64,000 bases of DNA from Hyphomonas adhaerens MHS-3 (lineage in GTDB: Bacteria; Pseudomonadota; Alphaproteobacteria; Caulobacterales; Hyphomonadaceae), in assembly GCF_000685235.1 (NCBI RefSeq), contig NZ_ARYH01000002.1, forward strand, positions 372,001 through 436,000, written 5' to 3'. Positions within the stretch are counted from its first letter, which is position 1; every line of letters begins with the position of its first letter. This document shows positions 41,704 to 51,198 of the stretch, piece by piece. Below the pieces are notes generated by a model, which was not told the DNA's origin, did no database searches, and saw only the letters and a list, made by a program, of their open reading frames with translations. The position numbers and the translations under genes were made by a program.

Positions 41704-42624
41704 CTATTCAGCTGGAACCGACGCCTGCCGGGCGGCGGCGTTTTCTAAAAGTCGCGCGCGTTCCGCATCGTTCTTCCACAGGAAGGACCGCGGCAGGCCG
41801 AGCCGTTCGCTGGCGTGTGCTGCGGGGGAAGACAGGTCCGGAAGGCTTTCGGCGGTTTTGGCCATCAGCTTCACCGTCATCTCGCCTTTCCAGTGCAGAT
41901 CGTATTCCCGGCCAAGTTCCAGCCGTTCACGGACGGCTGGCGGCAGGATAGACACGGCCGCATGGACCAGTGCGCTCTGGAGGCCCTTGGGCACGCCCGG
42001 TGCGGCGCGGCCGGAGCACATGATGTCCAGGAATTCGGTATTGATCGGGTGTGGCTCGAACCGCGGCAACAGGTGCTGCATCATCGCATCGAAGTCTTCC
42101 AGAGACCGGATCGGGTTCTGGACCCCGTAAAGCCGCGCCACCGGCACGCCTTCCTCGAAGAAGCGTTTCTTGTCGGCATCGGATACAGGCTTCACGAAGC
42201 GGTCATAGGCCGTCAGGAAACCAAAGCTGGCCGTGGCGCTGACCCAGTCGAGCAGGTCAACGTCCAGCGCCTTGTAGGACTCGCCGGATGGCGTCTGGCC
42301 CTGCACGCGCGCATGCATGTTGGTGACGCCCTGAATGACCCGGCGGGCCGCGCTCTGGGGACCGTAGACCCCGACCATGGCCGCAACGCCGGTACGCTTG
42401 GAGCGTCCGATCGGGTCAGTCTTGAAAACCGAATGATCCCAAACGCCGGAGCGGATGCGGGCGTCGGCAAATTCCAGCAGGACCGCCGCCACGCCGCCAA
42501 TCGCCAGCGCCACCGGATTCTTGAAAACTTGCCACGAGACGGAATCCGGCCCGGCAAAGGCCGGTTCACCGGGAGGATTCAGGTAATCCACCTTCCAGCC
42601 CAGATAAGATTTCAGCTCCGACAT
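41704..42624 (-). CDS. Oxygenase MpaB family protein (DUF2236)
   Basis: 306 residues. LEFADARIRSGVWDHSVFKT (about residues 50-69), DPIGRSKRTG, VNMHARVQG-like TNMHARVQGQTPSGESYKAL with the conserved His, and WVSATASFGFLTAYDRFVKP are the DUF2236 core. MpaB of fungi is a haem-containing oxygenase for isoprenoid side-chain cleavage, and latex-clearing proteins share this domain. Role here unknown; association with acyl-CoA genes suggests terpenoid or lipid degradation. First gene of the local minus-strand group. Confidence 0.88.
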   Translation of the reverse strand: MSELKSYLGWKVDYLNPPGEPAFAGPDSVSWQVFKNPVALAIGGVAAVLLEFADARIRSGVWDHSVFKTDPIGRSKRTGVAAMVGVYGPQSAARRVIQGVTNMHARVQGQTPSGESYKALDVDLLDWVSATASFGFLTAYDRFVKPVSDADKKRFFEEGVPVARLYGVQNPIRSLEDFDAMMQHLLPRFEPHPINTEFLDIMCSGRAAPGVPKGLQSALVHAAVSILPPAVRERLELGREYDLHWKGEMTVKLMAKTAESLPDLSSPAAHASERLGLPRSFLWKNDAERARLLENAAARQASVPAE

Positions 42625-42692
42625 GGCGTCCTCAGCTTACGTTTGCGCAAGCGTAACCCAGCCCTCTCAAGTCAAAAAGGCCGTCCCCGGCG

Positions 42693-43292
42693 TCAAGCGA
42701 ACGTACCGGAAATCCGTGACCAGAGGCGGAAAAGAAGCCAGCACGCCCCTGCCAGGCCCAACGCAGCCAGGATCAGGACGAAGCCGTCCCGCGCCGTCAG
42801 GGCCAGGCCGAACAGGAAGACCGTCAGCCCCGGAAGGAATGGCCCGAATGGCACGAGTCCCAATGGAATCGTCAGGATGGCGGCCGCGATGCAGATCAGC
42901 GCGACGAACGGCGCAAACAGCGGCGCGGTCAGGAAGGCCAGCCGCGGCTTCAGGAAACGGTCGACCTGACAGACATAGGGATCCGTCATCTTGATGCCCT
43001 GCAACAGCGCCTCACGGGGGAACTCGATATTCAGAAAACGGGAGGGCACCCACGGGTATGGCCGCCCGATCAGGATCTGGCCGGCAATCAGGAGGGTGAT
43101 GATCCCGACAAGCCATGTCGCGCCGGGAACGATCGCCAGCGGGCTGAGCGCCAGAAATCCGAGCAATAACAGGATTGGCCCGTAGGAGCGCCGTCCGACG
43201 GCGTTCAGCATGGCCCGCACCGTCACCGTGTCGCCCTCGGTATTCTCCTCAAGGCTGTGCAACAGCGAAGACAGATTATTGACCGTGGTCAT
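42693..43292 (-). CDS. ExoD family exopolysaccharide-related membrane protein
   Basis: 199 residues. A cytoplasmic lead (LSSLLHSLEENTEGDTVTV) is followed by several hydrophobic helices (PILLLLGFLALSPLAIVPGA; IITLLIAGQILIG; FVALICIAAAILTIPLGLVP). The pattern matches ExoD, linked in rhizobia to exopolysaccharide synthesis and alkali tolerance, exact activity unknown. Start ATG 43292 with GGGAG six bases upstream was chosen; nine earlier in-frame codons lack support. Confidence 0.86.
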   Translation of the reverse strand: MTTVNNLSSLLHSLEENTEGDTVTVRAMLNAVGRRSYGPILLLLGFLALSPLAIVPGATWLVGIITLLIAGQILIGRPYPWVPSRFLNIEFPREALLQGIKMTDPYVCQVDRFLKPRLAFLTAPLFAPFVALICIAAAILTIPLGLVPFGPFLPGLTVFLFGLALTARDGFVLILAALGLAGACWLLFRLWSRISGTFA

Positions 43293-43339
43293 GCGCCACT
43301 CCCGGAGATTTCGATACAATCTACTCTAGGACAGAACGC

Positions 43340-44710
43340 TCAACATTCGATAACGTTCACGGCAAGGCCGCCCTGCGATGTTTCCTTGTATTTGGAGGAC
43401 ATGTCCATGCCGGTCTGGCGCATGGTCTCGATCACCTGGTCCAGCGAAACCCGGGCCTGATCCACCGAGTGCAGGGCAAGGCGCGCCGCATTGGCCGCTT
43501 TCACCGCACCGATGGCATTTCGCTCGATACAGGGGATCTGGACGAGGCCGCCCACCGGGTCGCAGGTCAGGCCCAGATTGTGCTCCATGGCGATCTCCGC
43601 CGCATTGCACACCTGTTGCGGATTGGCGCCCCAGACAGCGGCAAGGCCGGCCGCCGCCATGGAACAGGCCACGCCGACTTCGCCCTGGCAGCCCATTTCC
43701 GCGCCGGAGATCGACGCCCGCTGCTTGTAGAGCAGGCCAATCCCCCCGGCCGTGAGCATGAAGCGCCGCAGGCGCGCGGTCTTGTCTTCCGCATCGGCGC
43801 AATAGTGACGGATCACCGCCGGGATGATCCCTGCAGCCCCATTGGTCGGCGCGGTCACCACCTGTCCGCCACTGGCGTTTTCCTCATTCACCGCCATGGC
43901 GTAGACATTGAGCCAGTCGAACAATTGTTCGCGTTCGTTCGATAGCGGATCATTCTGCAGCTTCTTCCACAGGTCCGGTGCACGCCGGCGCACATTCAGC
44001 CCGCCCGGCAATGTGCCTTCCCGGGCGAGCCCCCGCTCAATGCAGGCAAGCATCACGTCCGCGACCCGGTCCAAAGCGGCGTCGGTCTCTGCCCGCGGAC
44101 GCATGGCGTCTTCATTGGTGAGGATGATGTCCGCGATGCTGAGGTCCTGTCCGGCACAGAGGGCCAGCAATTCGGCTGCCGACCCGAACGGGTGCGGCAC
44201 GGACGGGCCGACCGGCAGGATGTCGTCCTCCACCGGGCGCTGCAGCTGGCGCTCGGTCGCGATGAAGCCGCCGCCCGTGGAATACCAGGTCTCGTCCGAC
44301 AAGACGCCGCCGTCCGCGCCGAACGCCCGCAGGCGCATGCCATTCGGGTGAAGCGCCGGAAGGACGTCATAGGCAAAAATGATGTCAGCCGCCGGGTCGA
44401 AAGCGATGCTGCGCCCGTCCGGCAGAGGCAGCTGGCGGGAGGCTTCCAGCGCCGCAACGTCCCGGTCTGCCGCGTCAGGATCCAGGGTCTCGGGCTCAAA
44501 GCCCAGCAGGCCCAGCATGACCGCCTTGGGGGTCGCGTGACCTGCCCCGGTGAGCGCCAGCGAGCCTTGCAGTTCAACCTCGATCCGCTCCACCGCGCCG
44601 ATGTTCTCAGCCAGGGTCGCAAGGAACCGGTTCGCAATCCGGATCGGGCCCACCGTGTGTGAGCTGGAAGGGCCAATTCCGACGCGGAACAGATCGAGTA
44701 TGGAAAGCAT
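43340..44710 (-). CDS. sdaA: L-serine ammonia-lyase, iron-sulfur-dependent (SdaA)
   Basis: Single-chain 4Fe-4S serine dehydratase of 456 residues, L-serine to pyruvate plus ammonia. [20 protein letters not shown] at the N-terminus is the catalytic loop; [12 protein letters not shown] and [20 protein letters not shown] hold the cluster-binding cysteines. Oxygen-sensitive, cytoplasmic. The start codon is preceded by a 77-base leader whose ends are complementary (see 44712-44786), with the ribosome site GGTGA inside one arm. Divides from the FAD monooxygenase gene upstream on the same strand. Confidence 0.94.
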   Translation of the reverse strand: MLSILDLFRVGIGPSSSHTVGPIRIANRFLATLAENIGAVERIEVELQGSLALTGAGHATPKAVMLGLLGFEPETLDPDAADRDVAALEASRQLPLPDGRSIAFDPAADIIFAYDVLPALHPNGMRLRAFGADGGVLSDETWYSTGGGFIATERQLQRPVEDDILPVGPSVPHPFGSAAELLALCAGQDLSIADIILTNEDAMRPRAETDAALDRVADVMLACIERGLAREGTLPGGLNVRRRAPDLWKKLQNDPLSNEREQLFDWLNVYAMAVNEENASGGQVVTAPTNGAAGIIPAVIRHYCADAEDKTARLRRFMLTAGGIGLLYKQRASISGAEMGCQGEVGVACSMAAAGLAAVWGANPQQVCNAAEIAMEHNLGLTCDPVGGLVQIPCIERNAIGAVKAANAARLALHSVDQARVSLDQVIETMRQTGMDMSSKYKETSQGGLAVNVIEC

Positions 44711-44711
44711 T

Positions 44712-44786
44712 TTTCACCGGGCGTTTATTCGAGAGGACGAACTTCCTGCCCTTAGGGCAATTACGGAGCAAGGTTTACCGGTGAAA
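44712..44786 (-). promoter_or_regulatory. Structured leader upstream of sdaA
   Basis: TTTCACCGG (44712-44720) and CCGGTGAAA (44778-44786) are perfectly complementary over nine bases and enclose a hairpin TGCCCT-T-AGGGCA (44747-44759). On the sdaA mRNA the 3' arm contains GGTGA, the likely ribosome site, five bases before the ATG. Closing the outer stem would hide it. No known riboswitch consensus was recognised. Confidence 0.45.
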
Positions 44787-44788
44787 TT

Positions 44789-45973
44789 CTAAAGAGACGT
44801 TTCGTCGTAGGTGTAGATCCAGTCGAGTCGTGACCGGACAAATTCCGGCGCCGCCCGGGCCGCCATCGCCATCGGCACATAAGACCCGAACCGCGTGATC
44901 GGATTGCCGCGATGATAGAGTTTCGAATTGTCGCGCGCCCCCTGCTGCACACGGGTCACGCGCGGCTTGCGGCGGGCTTCGTAGGCTGCAAGCGCCGCCG
45001 TCAGATCGGCTTCCGTTTCGAGACACGCGGCCAGCGCCCAGGCATCCTCGATCGCCATGGCCGCCCCCTGCGCCAGGAAAGGCAGCATGGGATGGCAGGC
45101 ATCGCCCAGAAGCGTGGCCCGGCCATCGCTCCATTTCGGCAGGGGTTTGCGCCCGTAAAGCGCCCAGCGGTTCATGGAATCCGCCGCTTCGATGATGGCG
45201 GTGACGGATGGGTGCCACCGTTTGAAATCCTTCAGCGCCTGTTCCTTGGCGCCCGTCGCGGTCCAGGACTCGTCGCCCGGTGTCTTGTGTTCCACGACCC
45301 CGACGAAATTGGCGAGACTGCCCCGGCGCAGCAGATAGGTCACCGCATGGCGGTGCGGCCCGACCCATACGCTGGCCGTGGGCGGCGGCGCATGGCCGCC
45401 AAGGGCCGTTACGGGGGCCGTGGCACGCCAGGCCACACAGCCGGTGAATTCCGGCTTGTCCGGGCCCAGCATCTGATCGCGCACCGCAGAGTGGATGCCG
45501 TCGGCGCCGACCAGCAGGTCCGCCTCGACCATGCCGCCGCCTGCGAAATGCGCGACGACCTTGTCACCCTTGTTCTCGTAGCGCTCCAGCCGGTGGCCAA
45601 GCGCGACCGAATCGGGCGCCCGCGCAGCCAGTTCAGCGCGCAGGGCTTCGATCAGGTCAGCCCGGTGAACATGAATATATTCTGCGCCCCAGCGATTCAT
45701 CGCGGCCTTGCGCAGGGGGATGGAGAAGATCTTTCTCCCGCTGCGGCCCCAGCGCATCTCGGCGGCCTGCGGGCGGAAGGCATCCGTCATCACCCGCGCG
45801 CCGACGCCGAGGGCGTTCAGAACTTTCATGGCATTGGGGCTCAGCTGCAGGCCGGCCCCGACCTCGCTGATGACACCGGATTGTTCGACAACCGTGACCG
45901 TGTGGCCGCGCTTTTCGAGCGCAAGGGCCGCTGTGAGGCCCCCAATTCCACCGCCGACGACAAGAACATGCAT
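44789..45973 (-). CDS. FAD-dependent monooxygenase (salicylate/3-hydroxybenzoate hydroxylase-like)
   Basis: 394 residues, PHBH-fold flavoprotein. GGGIGGLTAALALEKRGHTV (FAD motif, residues 7-26), LLVGADGIHSAVRDQM (about 158-173) and LLGDACHPMLPFLAQGAAMA (about 285-304) occur in order. Hydroxylates an aromatic ring with NAD(P)H and oxygen; the substrate is unknown. Ends with a TAG at the edge of the sdaA leader. Confidence 0.9.
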   Translation of the reverse strand: MHVLVVGGGIGGLTAALALEKRGHTVTVVEQSGVISEVGAGLQLSPNAMKVLNALGVGARVMTDAFRPQAAEMRWGRSGRKIFSIPLRKAAMNRWGAEYIHVHRADLIEALRAELAARAPDSVALGHRLERYENKGDKVVAHFAGGGMVEADLLVGADGIHSAVRDQMLGPDKPEFTGCVAWRATAPVTALGGHAPPPTASVWVGPHRHAVTYLLRRGSLANFVGVVEHKTPGDESWTATGAKEQALKDFKRWHPSVTAIIEAADSMNRWALYGRKPLPKWSDGRATLLGDACHPMLPFLAQGAAMAIEDAWALAACLETEADLTAALAAYEARRKPRVTRVQQGARDNSKLYHRGNPITRFGSYVPMAMAARAAPEFVRSRLDWIYTYDETSL

Positions 45974-46002
45974 GATCAGCCGGCTCCGTTATTCTGGGAG
46001 AA

Positions 46003-46206
46003 TCAGTGACCCCGGCCGGGGTCGTCTTTACCGCCGATCAGGACGAAACGCCGGTCGCAATATTTGCACTCGACATAATCTTCGTCGCCCATCTCGTACC
46101 AGACGCGCGGGTGGCCAAGAGCGCCGCCGCCGCCATTGCAGGAGACCTTGTGACTTTTGACCATCACGACTTCCGGTGGGTCGAATGCATCGCGCTTGGT
46201 GGGCAT
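46003..46206 (-). CDS. Small zinc-finger domain protein (CHCC type)
   Basis: 67 residues. Cys23, His32, Cys47 and Cys50 (VSCNGGGGALGHPRVWYEM; VECKYCDRRF) form the CHCC site found in the NDUFS6-like zinc-finger family, which in mitochondria and alphaproteobacteria is linked to complex I. The role of the free bacterial protein is likely in respiratory assembly, by analogy. Read from a position 30 bases upstream of the monooxygenase start on the same strand. Confidence 0.85.
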   Translation of the reverse strand: MPTKRDAFDPPEVVMVKSHKVSCNGGGGALGHPRVWYEMGDEDYVECKYCDRRFVLIGGKDDPGRGH

Positions 46207-46326
46207 TGGGTCGCCTATTCAGTCCTGTTATCTGGCACCGGCTTGTTCACCGGCTCTTAGGGCCCTACCTAGAGCGCACCAGAGTGCCACGCAAGCACCG
46301 CCATGCCGCAGGGAAAGAAGGACTGG

Positions 46327-47280
46327 ATGACTGACCAAAACTCCGCCCCGGAATACGCTATTGAAGTCGACAACCTGCAGAAGGTGTACGCCGCCTCCGG
46401 CCGCATGCCGGAAAAGCACGCCCTGAAGGGAATCAGCCTGAAAATTCCGCGCGGATCAATCTTCGGCCTGCTGGGGCCGAACGGGGCCGGTAAGTCGACC
46501 TTCATCAACATCCTGGCGGGCCTGGTGAACAAGACCTCGGGAACGGCCCGCATCTGGGGTCTGGATATCGACAAGCACCCCCGCCAGAGCCGCGCCGCCA
46601 TTGGCGTTGTGAACCAGGAAATCGTTGCCGACCCCTTCTTCACTCCGTTTGAAATGCTGGAACTGATGGCCGGTTTCTACGGTGTTCCGAAGGCCGACCG
46701 GCAGACCGATGAAATCCTTGTGGCTGTGGGCCTCGACGACAAGAAAGACGCCTATGTGCGCCAGCTGTCGGGCGGCATGAAACGCCGCCTGATGGTGGCC
46801 AAGGCGCTCGTCCACAATCCGCCCGTCCTGATCCTCGACGAGCCGACCGCCGGTGTGGACGTGGAACTGCGCCGCTCGATGTGGACCTATGTGCGCGAAC
46901 TGCATGACCGCGGCACCACGATCATCCTGACGACTCACTATCTGGAAGAAGCTGAAGAGCTCTGCGATTCCATCGCCATCGTGAACCATGGCGAGATTGT
47001 CGCCTGCGAACCGACACCGAGCCTGCTGGCCCGGCTCGACTACAAAACGCTTGTCATCACCCCCCGAGAGCCGCTGACGGCCGTCCCGGACGCCCTGTCC
47101 GAGCTGGATGCGACCATGCGCGAATCGGGGGAACTGGCGATCACGTTCCGGACCAGCGAGACCGGAATCGGCCGCCTGCTGGAACAGGTACGTCAGGCCG
47201 GAATCGGAATCGGGGATCTCATCACCGAGACCCCCGACCTTGAAGATGTGTTCCTGGCGCTGACCAGCGAGCCAGCCTGA
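46327..47280 (+). CDS. ABC transporter ATP-binding protein (ABC-2 export type), permease not nearby
   Basis: 317 residues. LLGPNGAGKSTFINILAGL (Walker A), RQLSGGMKRRLMVAKAL (signature), VLILDEPTAGVDVELRRSMW (Walker B and D loop) and TTHYLEEAEELCD (H loop) are complete. The C-terminal 80 residues form the extension common in drug/polysaccharide exporters of the DrrA/CcmA group. Start ATG 46327 with AAGGA upstream. The neighbouring gene is the convergent trxA, so the membrane partner must be encoded elsewhere. Confidence 0.92.
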   Translation: MTDQNSAPEYAIEVDNLQKVYAASGRMPEKHALKGISLKIPRGSIFGLLGPNGAGKSTFINILAGLVNKTSGTARIWGLDIDKHPRQSRAAIGVVNQEIVADPFFTPFEMLELMAGFYGVPKADRQTDEILVAVGLDDKKDAYVRQLSGGMKRRLMVAKALVHNPPVLILDEPTAGVDVELRRSMWTYVRELHDRGTTIILTTHYLEEAEELCDSIAIVNHGEIVACEPTPSLLARLDYKTLVITPREPLTAVPDALSELDATMRESGELAITFRTSETGIGRLLEQVRQAGIGIGDLITETPDLEDVFLALTSEPA

Positions 47281-47284
47281 CGGA

Positions 47285-47605
47285 TCAGGCCGACTGTTTG
47301 ATCCAGTCGGCGATGGCCTGCTTGCTCATCGCACCGAGGTGCGTGGCGGCGACCTTGCCATCCTTGAAGATCATCAGCGTCGGCATGCCGCGCACGCCGT
47401 ATTTCGAGCCGGTCATCGGGTTTTCGTCGACATTGATCTTGGCGACTTTCACCTTGCCGGCCATTTCTTCGGCAACGGCTTCGAGGTGCGGCGACATCTG
47501 TTTGCACGGGCCACACCATTCAGCCCAGAAATCCACTACGACAGGGACATCGGAATTGGCGATGACACCATCGAACTCGTCGTCTGTTACATCAATCGCG
47601 GCCAT
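47285..47605 (-). CDS. trxA: Thioredoxin TrxA
   Basis: 106 residues, cytoplasmic disulfide reductant. VVVDFWAEWCGPCKQMSPHL contains the WCGPC redox site (Cys31, Cys34 by count), and YGVRGMPTLMIFKDG carries the cis-Pro. Downstream of addA on the same strand with 56 bases between; this order addB-addA-trxA is common in alphaproteobacteria as I recall. Confidence 0.96.
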   Translation of the reverse strand: MAAIDVTDDEFDGVIANSDVPVVVDFWAEWCGPCKQMSPHLEAVAEEMAGKVKVAKINVDENPMTGSKYGVRGMPTLMIFKDGKVAATHLGAMSKQAIADWIKQSA

Positions 47606-47661
47606 GGCGAGCTCCTCAATTTCGGTTCAACAGACTGCTAGATAGGGACTCCCGGCACAAG

Positions 47662-50600
47662 TCAAACCTCACTCCCAGCACGCTTTAGCGAGGCTAAAAG
47701 CATCTCTTCCGGCAACGGCATCAGTTTCGGCCCGTCCGTCCAGCAGAGCGCGGCGCGCACGGCGCGGTCCGGCCAGGCCTCGCTGAGTACGGCCCAATAA
47801 GCCGCCATCTGCAGCACATAGCTCTCGCCAACGCCCTCGGGCGTGTCCGGGGCGGGCTGGTCCGTCTTGAAATCGACGATCAGGACTTCGGTATCCGAGA
47901 CGACCAGCCGGTCGACCCGTCCGTTGATCACCACGCCTTCCGGCAGGTGTTGTTTCGAGCTGCCGATGATCGCGGCCTCGGCCCGTCCGCCGGGCGCGAA
48001 GACGCCCGCCATGGCCGGATCCTGCAGGACGCCCAGCGCCGCCGCCAGCATCTCTTCGCGCTCCGCCTCTTCCAGCGAGGCATCCCGCGCGAGGAAGTTG
48101 CGCCCCGCTGTCTCCCGGTCACCCTCCGGCACATCCGGCAGGTATTGCAGCAGGGCGTGGATCAGGCGGCCGCGCTTGAGGCGCGCTTCGCGGCCTTCTC
48201 CGAACGGCGCCATGACAGGCATGTCGCGCCCCAGCAGGCTGGTGGGCGCGCTGAACCGGCGGCGGGCGGCCACAGGCGTGTCTTCCACCCGCTGCAACGC
48301 CCAATCCGGAAACCCGGCTTTGGCGCCGCCGCCCTGCCCGGTCTTCGGCACCGTCGACGGGGCACCTCCAAACCGGCGGTGTTCGTCGCGCGCCTCGCCT
48401 TCAGCCGGGACAAGCCGGTCCATCGCGTTCAGGCAGAGCGCATACCAGGACCGGTCGTGATAGCCGCCGCCTTTCTGGCCGCCATACCAGTGGCCGGCAA
48501 TGATCAGCCGGTCCTGCGCCCGCGTCAGCGCCACATAAAGCAGCCGGCGGTGTTCTTCCTCGGCGCGCGCGTCGGCCAGCGCCCGGGCCGCGGTGACTTC
48601 CGCAAGCTCCCCGTCCTTGCGCGGCGACCAGACCGGCACGCCATTGATTTCGTGGATACGCCCACCGGACGGTTTCGGCGCGCTGGTCGTATCCGGCAGG
48701 ATGACGACCGGCGCCTGCAGGCCCTTGGCACCGTGCACGGTCATGACGCGGATCTCCCGCTCCGGCGCCGCAAGGTCGCGCTTGATCTCCACTTCGCCCG
48801 CTTCCATGCGCGCGATGAAGCATTGCAGCGACGCAGGCTCTGTCGAGTCAAAGGCAATGGCTTCGGCAACCAGCGCCTGGACCGGATCCCGCGCCGGATG
48901 GCCGAGCCGGGCGTTGAGCTTCTCCCATCCCGTTTTCCCATCCGCCCCCGGAACGTCCAGAACCGCCGTCAGGAAATCAAAGGGTGGGAGATGAGCATTG
49001 TCGATCAGCATCTGCAGGAAGGCGGAAGCCGCCTTTACATCCGGATCGGCGCTGGCCTGTACGCGCTGCCACAGCGTCTCGCCCCGATTGCGGCCGCTGG
49101 CCAGCTCGAACAGATAGCGGTCATCATCGACGAGCCCGAGGAAGGGCCCGCGCAGGATCTCGGCCAGCGTCAGGTCACGCTCCGGCAGCGCGGCGAAGCG
49201 CATCAGGTTCAGGCAGTCCTGCACACCGATATGATCGCCCAGCTTCAGCCGGTCGGCCCCGGCAACCGGCAGTCCTTGTGCCTTCAGGGCACCGATCATC
49301 GCGTCGAACAGGCCGCCTGTCCGGCCGCGCACGAGGATCAGGATATCTTCCGGCCGCACGGGACGCTGGACCCATCCTTCGCCCGTATCGGCCCAGATGC
49401 TTTCCCCCGCATCGATCATCGCCCGTACCGCCTTCGCCACATCTGTGGCCAGCCGCGCCTTCGGCGACGACGACCGCATGGCGTTGACCGGGCGGGCCCA
49501 GGCATCCTCGTCCGTCTCTTCCTCTTTCGGCGGAATGGGCCAGAGCTCGACCGCGCCGTGCTGGTCCGACCGCCAGGAAACGTGATGGACGAGATTGCTT
49601 TCCTCCGCAGGCGTCTCAACCGGCGCATTCGGAATGGGCGGGGCCTGGTTCCAGACCGTGTCGACATATTCGAGAACTTCCGGCCCGGACCGGAAGGACA
49701 TTTCCATCGTTTCTTTCAGCAGGTCCGAATTGCGGGCCTGGAACTGATGGTACTGCTTCAACAGCTGCGACGGGTCCGCCCCCTGGAAGGAATAGATGGA
49801 CTGTTTCTCGTCGCCCACGACGAACAGGGTGCGCGGATCCTGCGCGCGCTCGATCCCCTCCCCGGCATCGAACTCCCCCGTCAGCGCATCGACCAGTTCC
49901 CATTGTGTGGGGCTGGTGTCCTGCGCCTCGTCCAGCAACAGGTGCGAAAGACCGCCATCCAGCTTGTAGAGCACCCAGTCCGACATCCCCGTCGCTGTCA
50001 GCAGGATGCGCGTATGTTCGATCAGATCGTCGAAATCGAGCGCGGCGCGGGCCCGTTTCAGGTCGCGATAACGTTCCAGCGCAGGCAGACCGACGCGGAC
50101 CATGGCCGAGGTGCGCGCGAAAGCTGCCGCCCGGTTCAGCCGATCCTCCAGCTCCAGCATGCGCGCCGCTTCCTCGCCAAAGCCTTCCTTCATCTGGAAC
50201 AGGCTGGCGACCAGCGGCAAGGCTTCGGCCATGCCTTTCGTATACGGATTGGAGGCGCGGAGATCCCCGCTCGCCGTGCGGAAGACGGTCCGGTAAATCC
50301 CCCAGCGTTCGCCTGCATCTTCTGTCGCGAGCACGGCCATCAGTTTCTCGCCTGTCGCCACATCGGTCTTGCCGCCCGTCAGCAGGAGTTCGGCGACCGT
50401 GCGGATGTCCGCGGCGGGCAATGCCTCGCCCATGGCGAGGTCCAGCAGCTCTTCAACCGACGCCTCAGGCGCCTGAAGCCGCTCGCGCAGGACATCGTCC
50501 ATGACATCGAAATCGCTGTCATAATGGTCCGCAAAGCGAAGCACCGCCGTGCCGATACTCCGCAACGTATCGAGGGCCAGCATCGCGCCTTCGTGGCCGC

Positions 50601-51198
50601 CTTCCAGCGCCAGCAGATCAAGGAGGTCCGGCAGGTTTTGCTGCGCGGACATGACCGCTTCGCTGCGCGCTTCGTTCCACAGCGCGTAGGCTTCGTCTTC
50701 TTCGATCTCCGTAAAGCCGGGAAAGACGCCTGCCTCCAGGGGGAAGCGCCGCAGCACGCGGGCACAGAATGCGTGGATGGTCTCGATGCGCAGACCGCCC
50801 GGCGTTTCAAGCGCGTTGGCGAACAGGGCCCGGGCAACCTGAAGGTCTTCGGCATTGTAGGCGCTGGCCTTGCGGCCCTGAAGCTGGGCGAGCTTCTTCC
50901 TCAACGGGTCGTCTTCCATCACCGACCACTGGCCGAGCGTCTTGAAGAGACGCGACAGCATCTCGCTGGCCGCGGCCTTGGTGTAGGTGATGCAGAGGAT
51001 GGAGTCCGGCTTCGCACCGGGCCGCCCGTCCGGACGGCGCAGCAGCAGGCGAGCGACGCGGTCGATCAGGACCTTCGTCTTGCCGGAGCCGGCATTGGCC
51101 ATGACGAAGGCCGAATGCATCGGGTCAGCCGAGCGCGCCTGAACCTCAACGGCCTTGCGGAAGTCGTCCGTATCCGGCGGTATCACGATGTCACTCAT
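47662..51198 (-). CDS. addA: Double-strand break repair helicase-nuclease subunit AddA (alphaproteobacterial type)
   Basis: 1178 residues from the chosen start. UvrD-like superfamily 1 helicase with Walker A VMANAGSGKTKVLIDR near residue 33, Walker B in LLLDEAQDTSPTQWE (about 415), VVGDEKQSIYSFQGA (motif III) and VMTVHGAKGLQAPVVILPD (about 810). C-terminal PD-(D/E)XK nuclease with VLIVDFKTDQ near residue 1105. With AddB it resects breaks to 3' tails for RecA. Start ATG 51198 has GGAGG five bases upstream and overlaps the addB end by eight bases; an upstream extension of 21 codons lies inside addB. Confidence 0.94.
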   Translation of the reverse strand: MSDIVIPPDTDDFRKAVEVQARSADPMHSAFVMANAGSGKTKVLIDRVARLLLRRPDGRPGAKPDSILCITYTKAAASEMLSRLFKTLGQWSVMEDDPLRKKLAQLQGRKASAYNAEDLQVARALFANALETPGGLRIETIHAFCARVLRRFPLEAGVFPGFTEIEEDEAYALWNEARSEAVMSAQQNLPDLLDLLALEGGHEGAMLALDTLRSIGTAVLRFADHYDSDFDVMDDVLRERLQAPEASVEELLDLAMGEALPAADIRTVAELLLTGGKTDVATGEKLMAVLATEDAGERWGIYRTVFRTASGDLRASNPYTKGMAEALPLVASLFQMKEGFGEEAARMLELEDRLNRAAAFARTSAMVRVGLPALERYRDLKRARAALDFDDLIEHTRILLTATGMSDWVLYKLDGGLSHLLLDEAQDTSPTQWELVDALTGEFDAGEGIERAQDPRTLFVVGDEKQSIYSFQGADPSQLLKQYHQFQARNSDLLKETMEMSFRSGPEVLEYVDTVWNQAPPIPNAPVETPAEESNLVHHVSWRSDQHGAVELWPIPPKEEETDEDAWARPVNAMRSSSPKARLATDVAKAVRAMIDAGESIWADTGEGWVQRPVRPEDILILVRGRTGGLFDAMIGALKAQGLPVAGADRLKLGDHIGVQDCLNLMRFAALPERDLTLAEILRGPFLGLVDDDRYLFELASGRNRGETLWQRVQASADPDVKAASAFLQMLIDNAHLPPFDFLTAVLDVPGADGKTGWEKLNARLGHPARDPVQALVAEAIAFDSTEPASLQCFIARMEAGEVEIKRDLAAPEREIRVMTVHGAKGLQAPVVILPDTTSAPKPSGGRIHEINGVPVWSPRKDGELAEVTAARALADARAEEEHRRLLYVALTRAQDRLIIAGHWYGGQKGGGYHDRSWYALCLNAMDRLVPAEGEARDEHRRFGGAPSTVPKTGQGGGAKAGFPDWALQRVEDTPVAARRRFSAPTSLLGRDMPVMAPFGEGREARLKRGRLIHALLQYLPDVPEGDRETAGRNFLARDASLEEAEREEMLAAALGVLQDPAMAGVFAPGGRAEAAIIGSSKQHLPEGVVINGRVDRLVVSDTEVLIVDFKTDQPAPDTPEGVGESYVLQMAAYWAVLSEAWPDRAVRAALCWTDGPKLMPLPEEMLLASLKRAGSEV

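Noticed and set aside
44711..44788. Glycine riboswitch before sdaA
   Set aside because: The conserved glycine-aptamer core segments could not be found on either strand; only generic pairing is seen.
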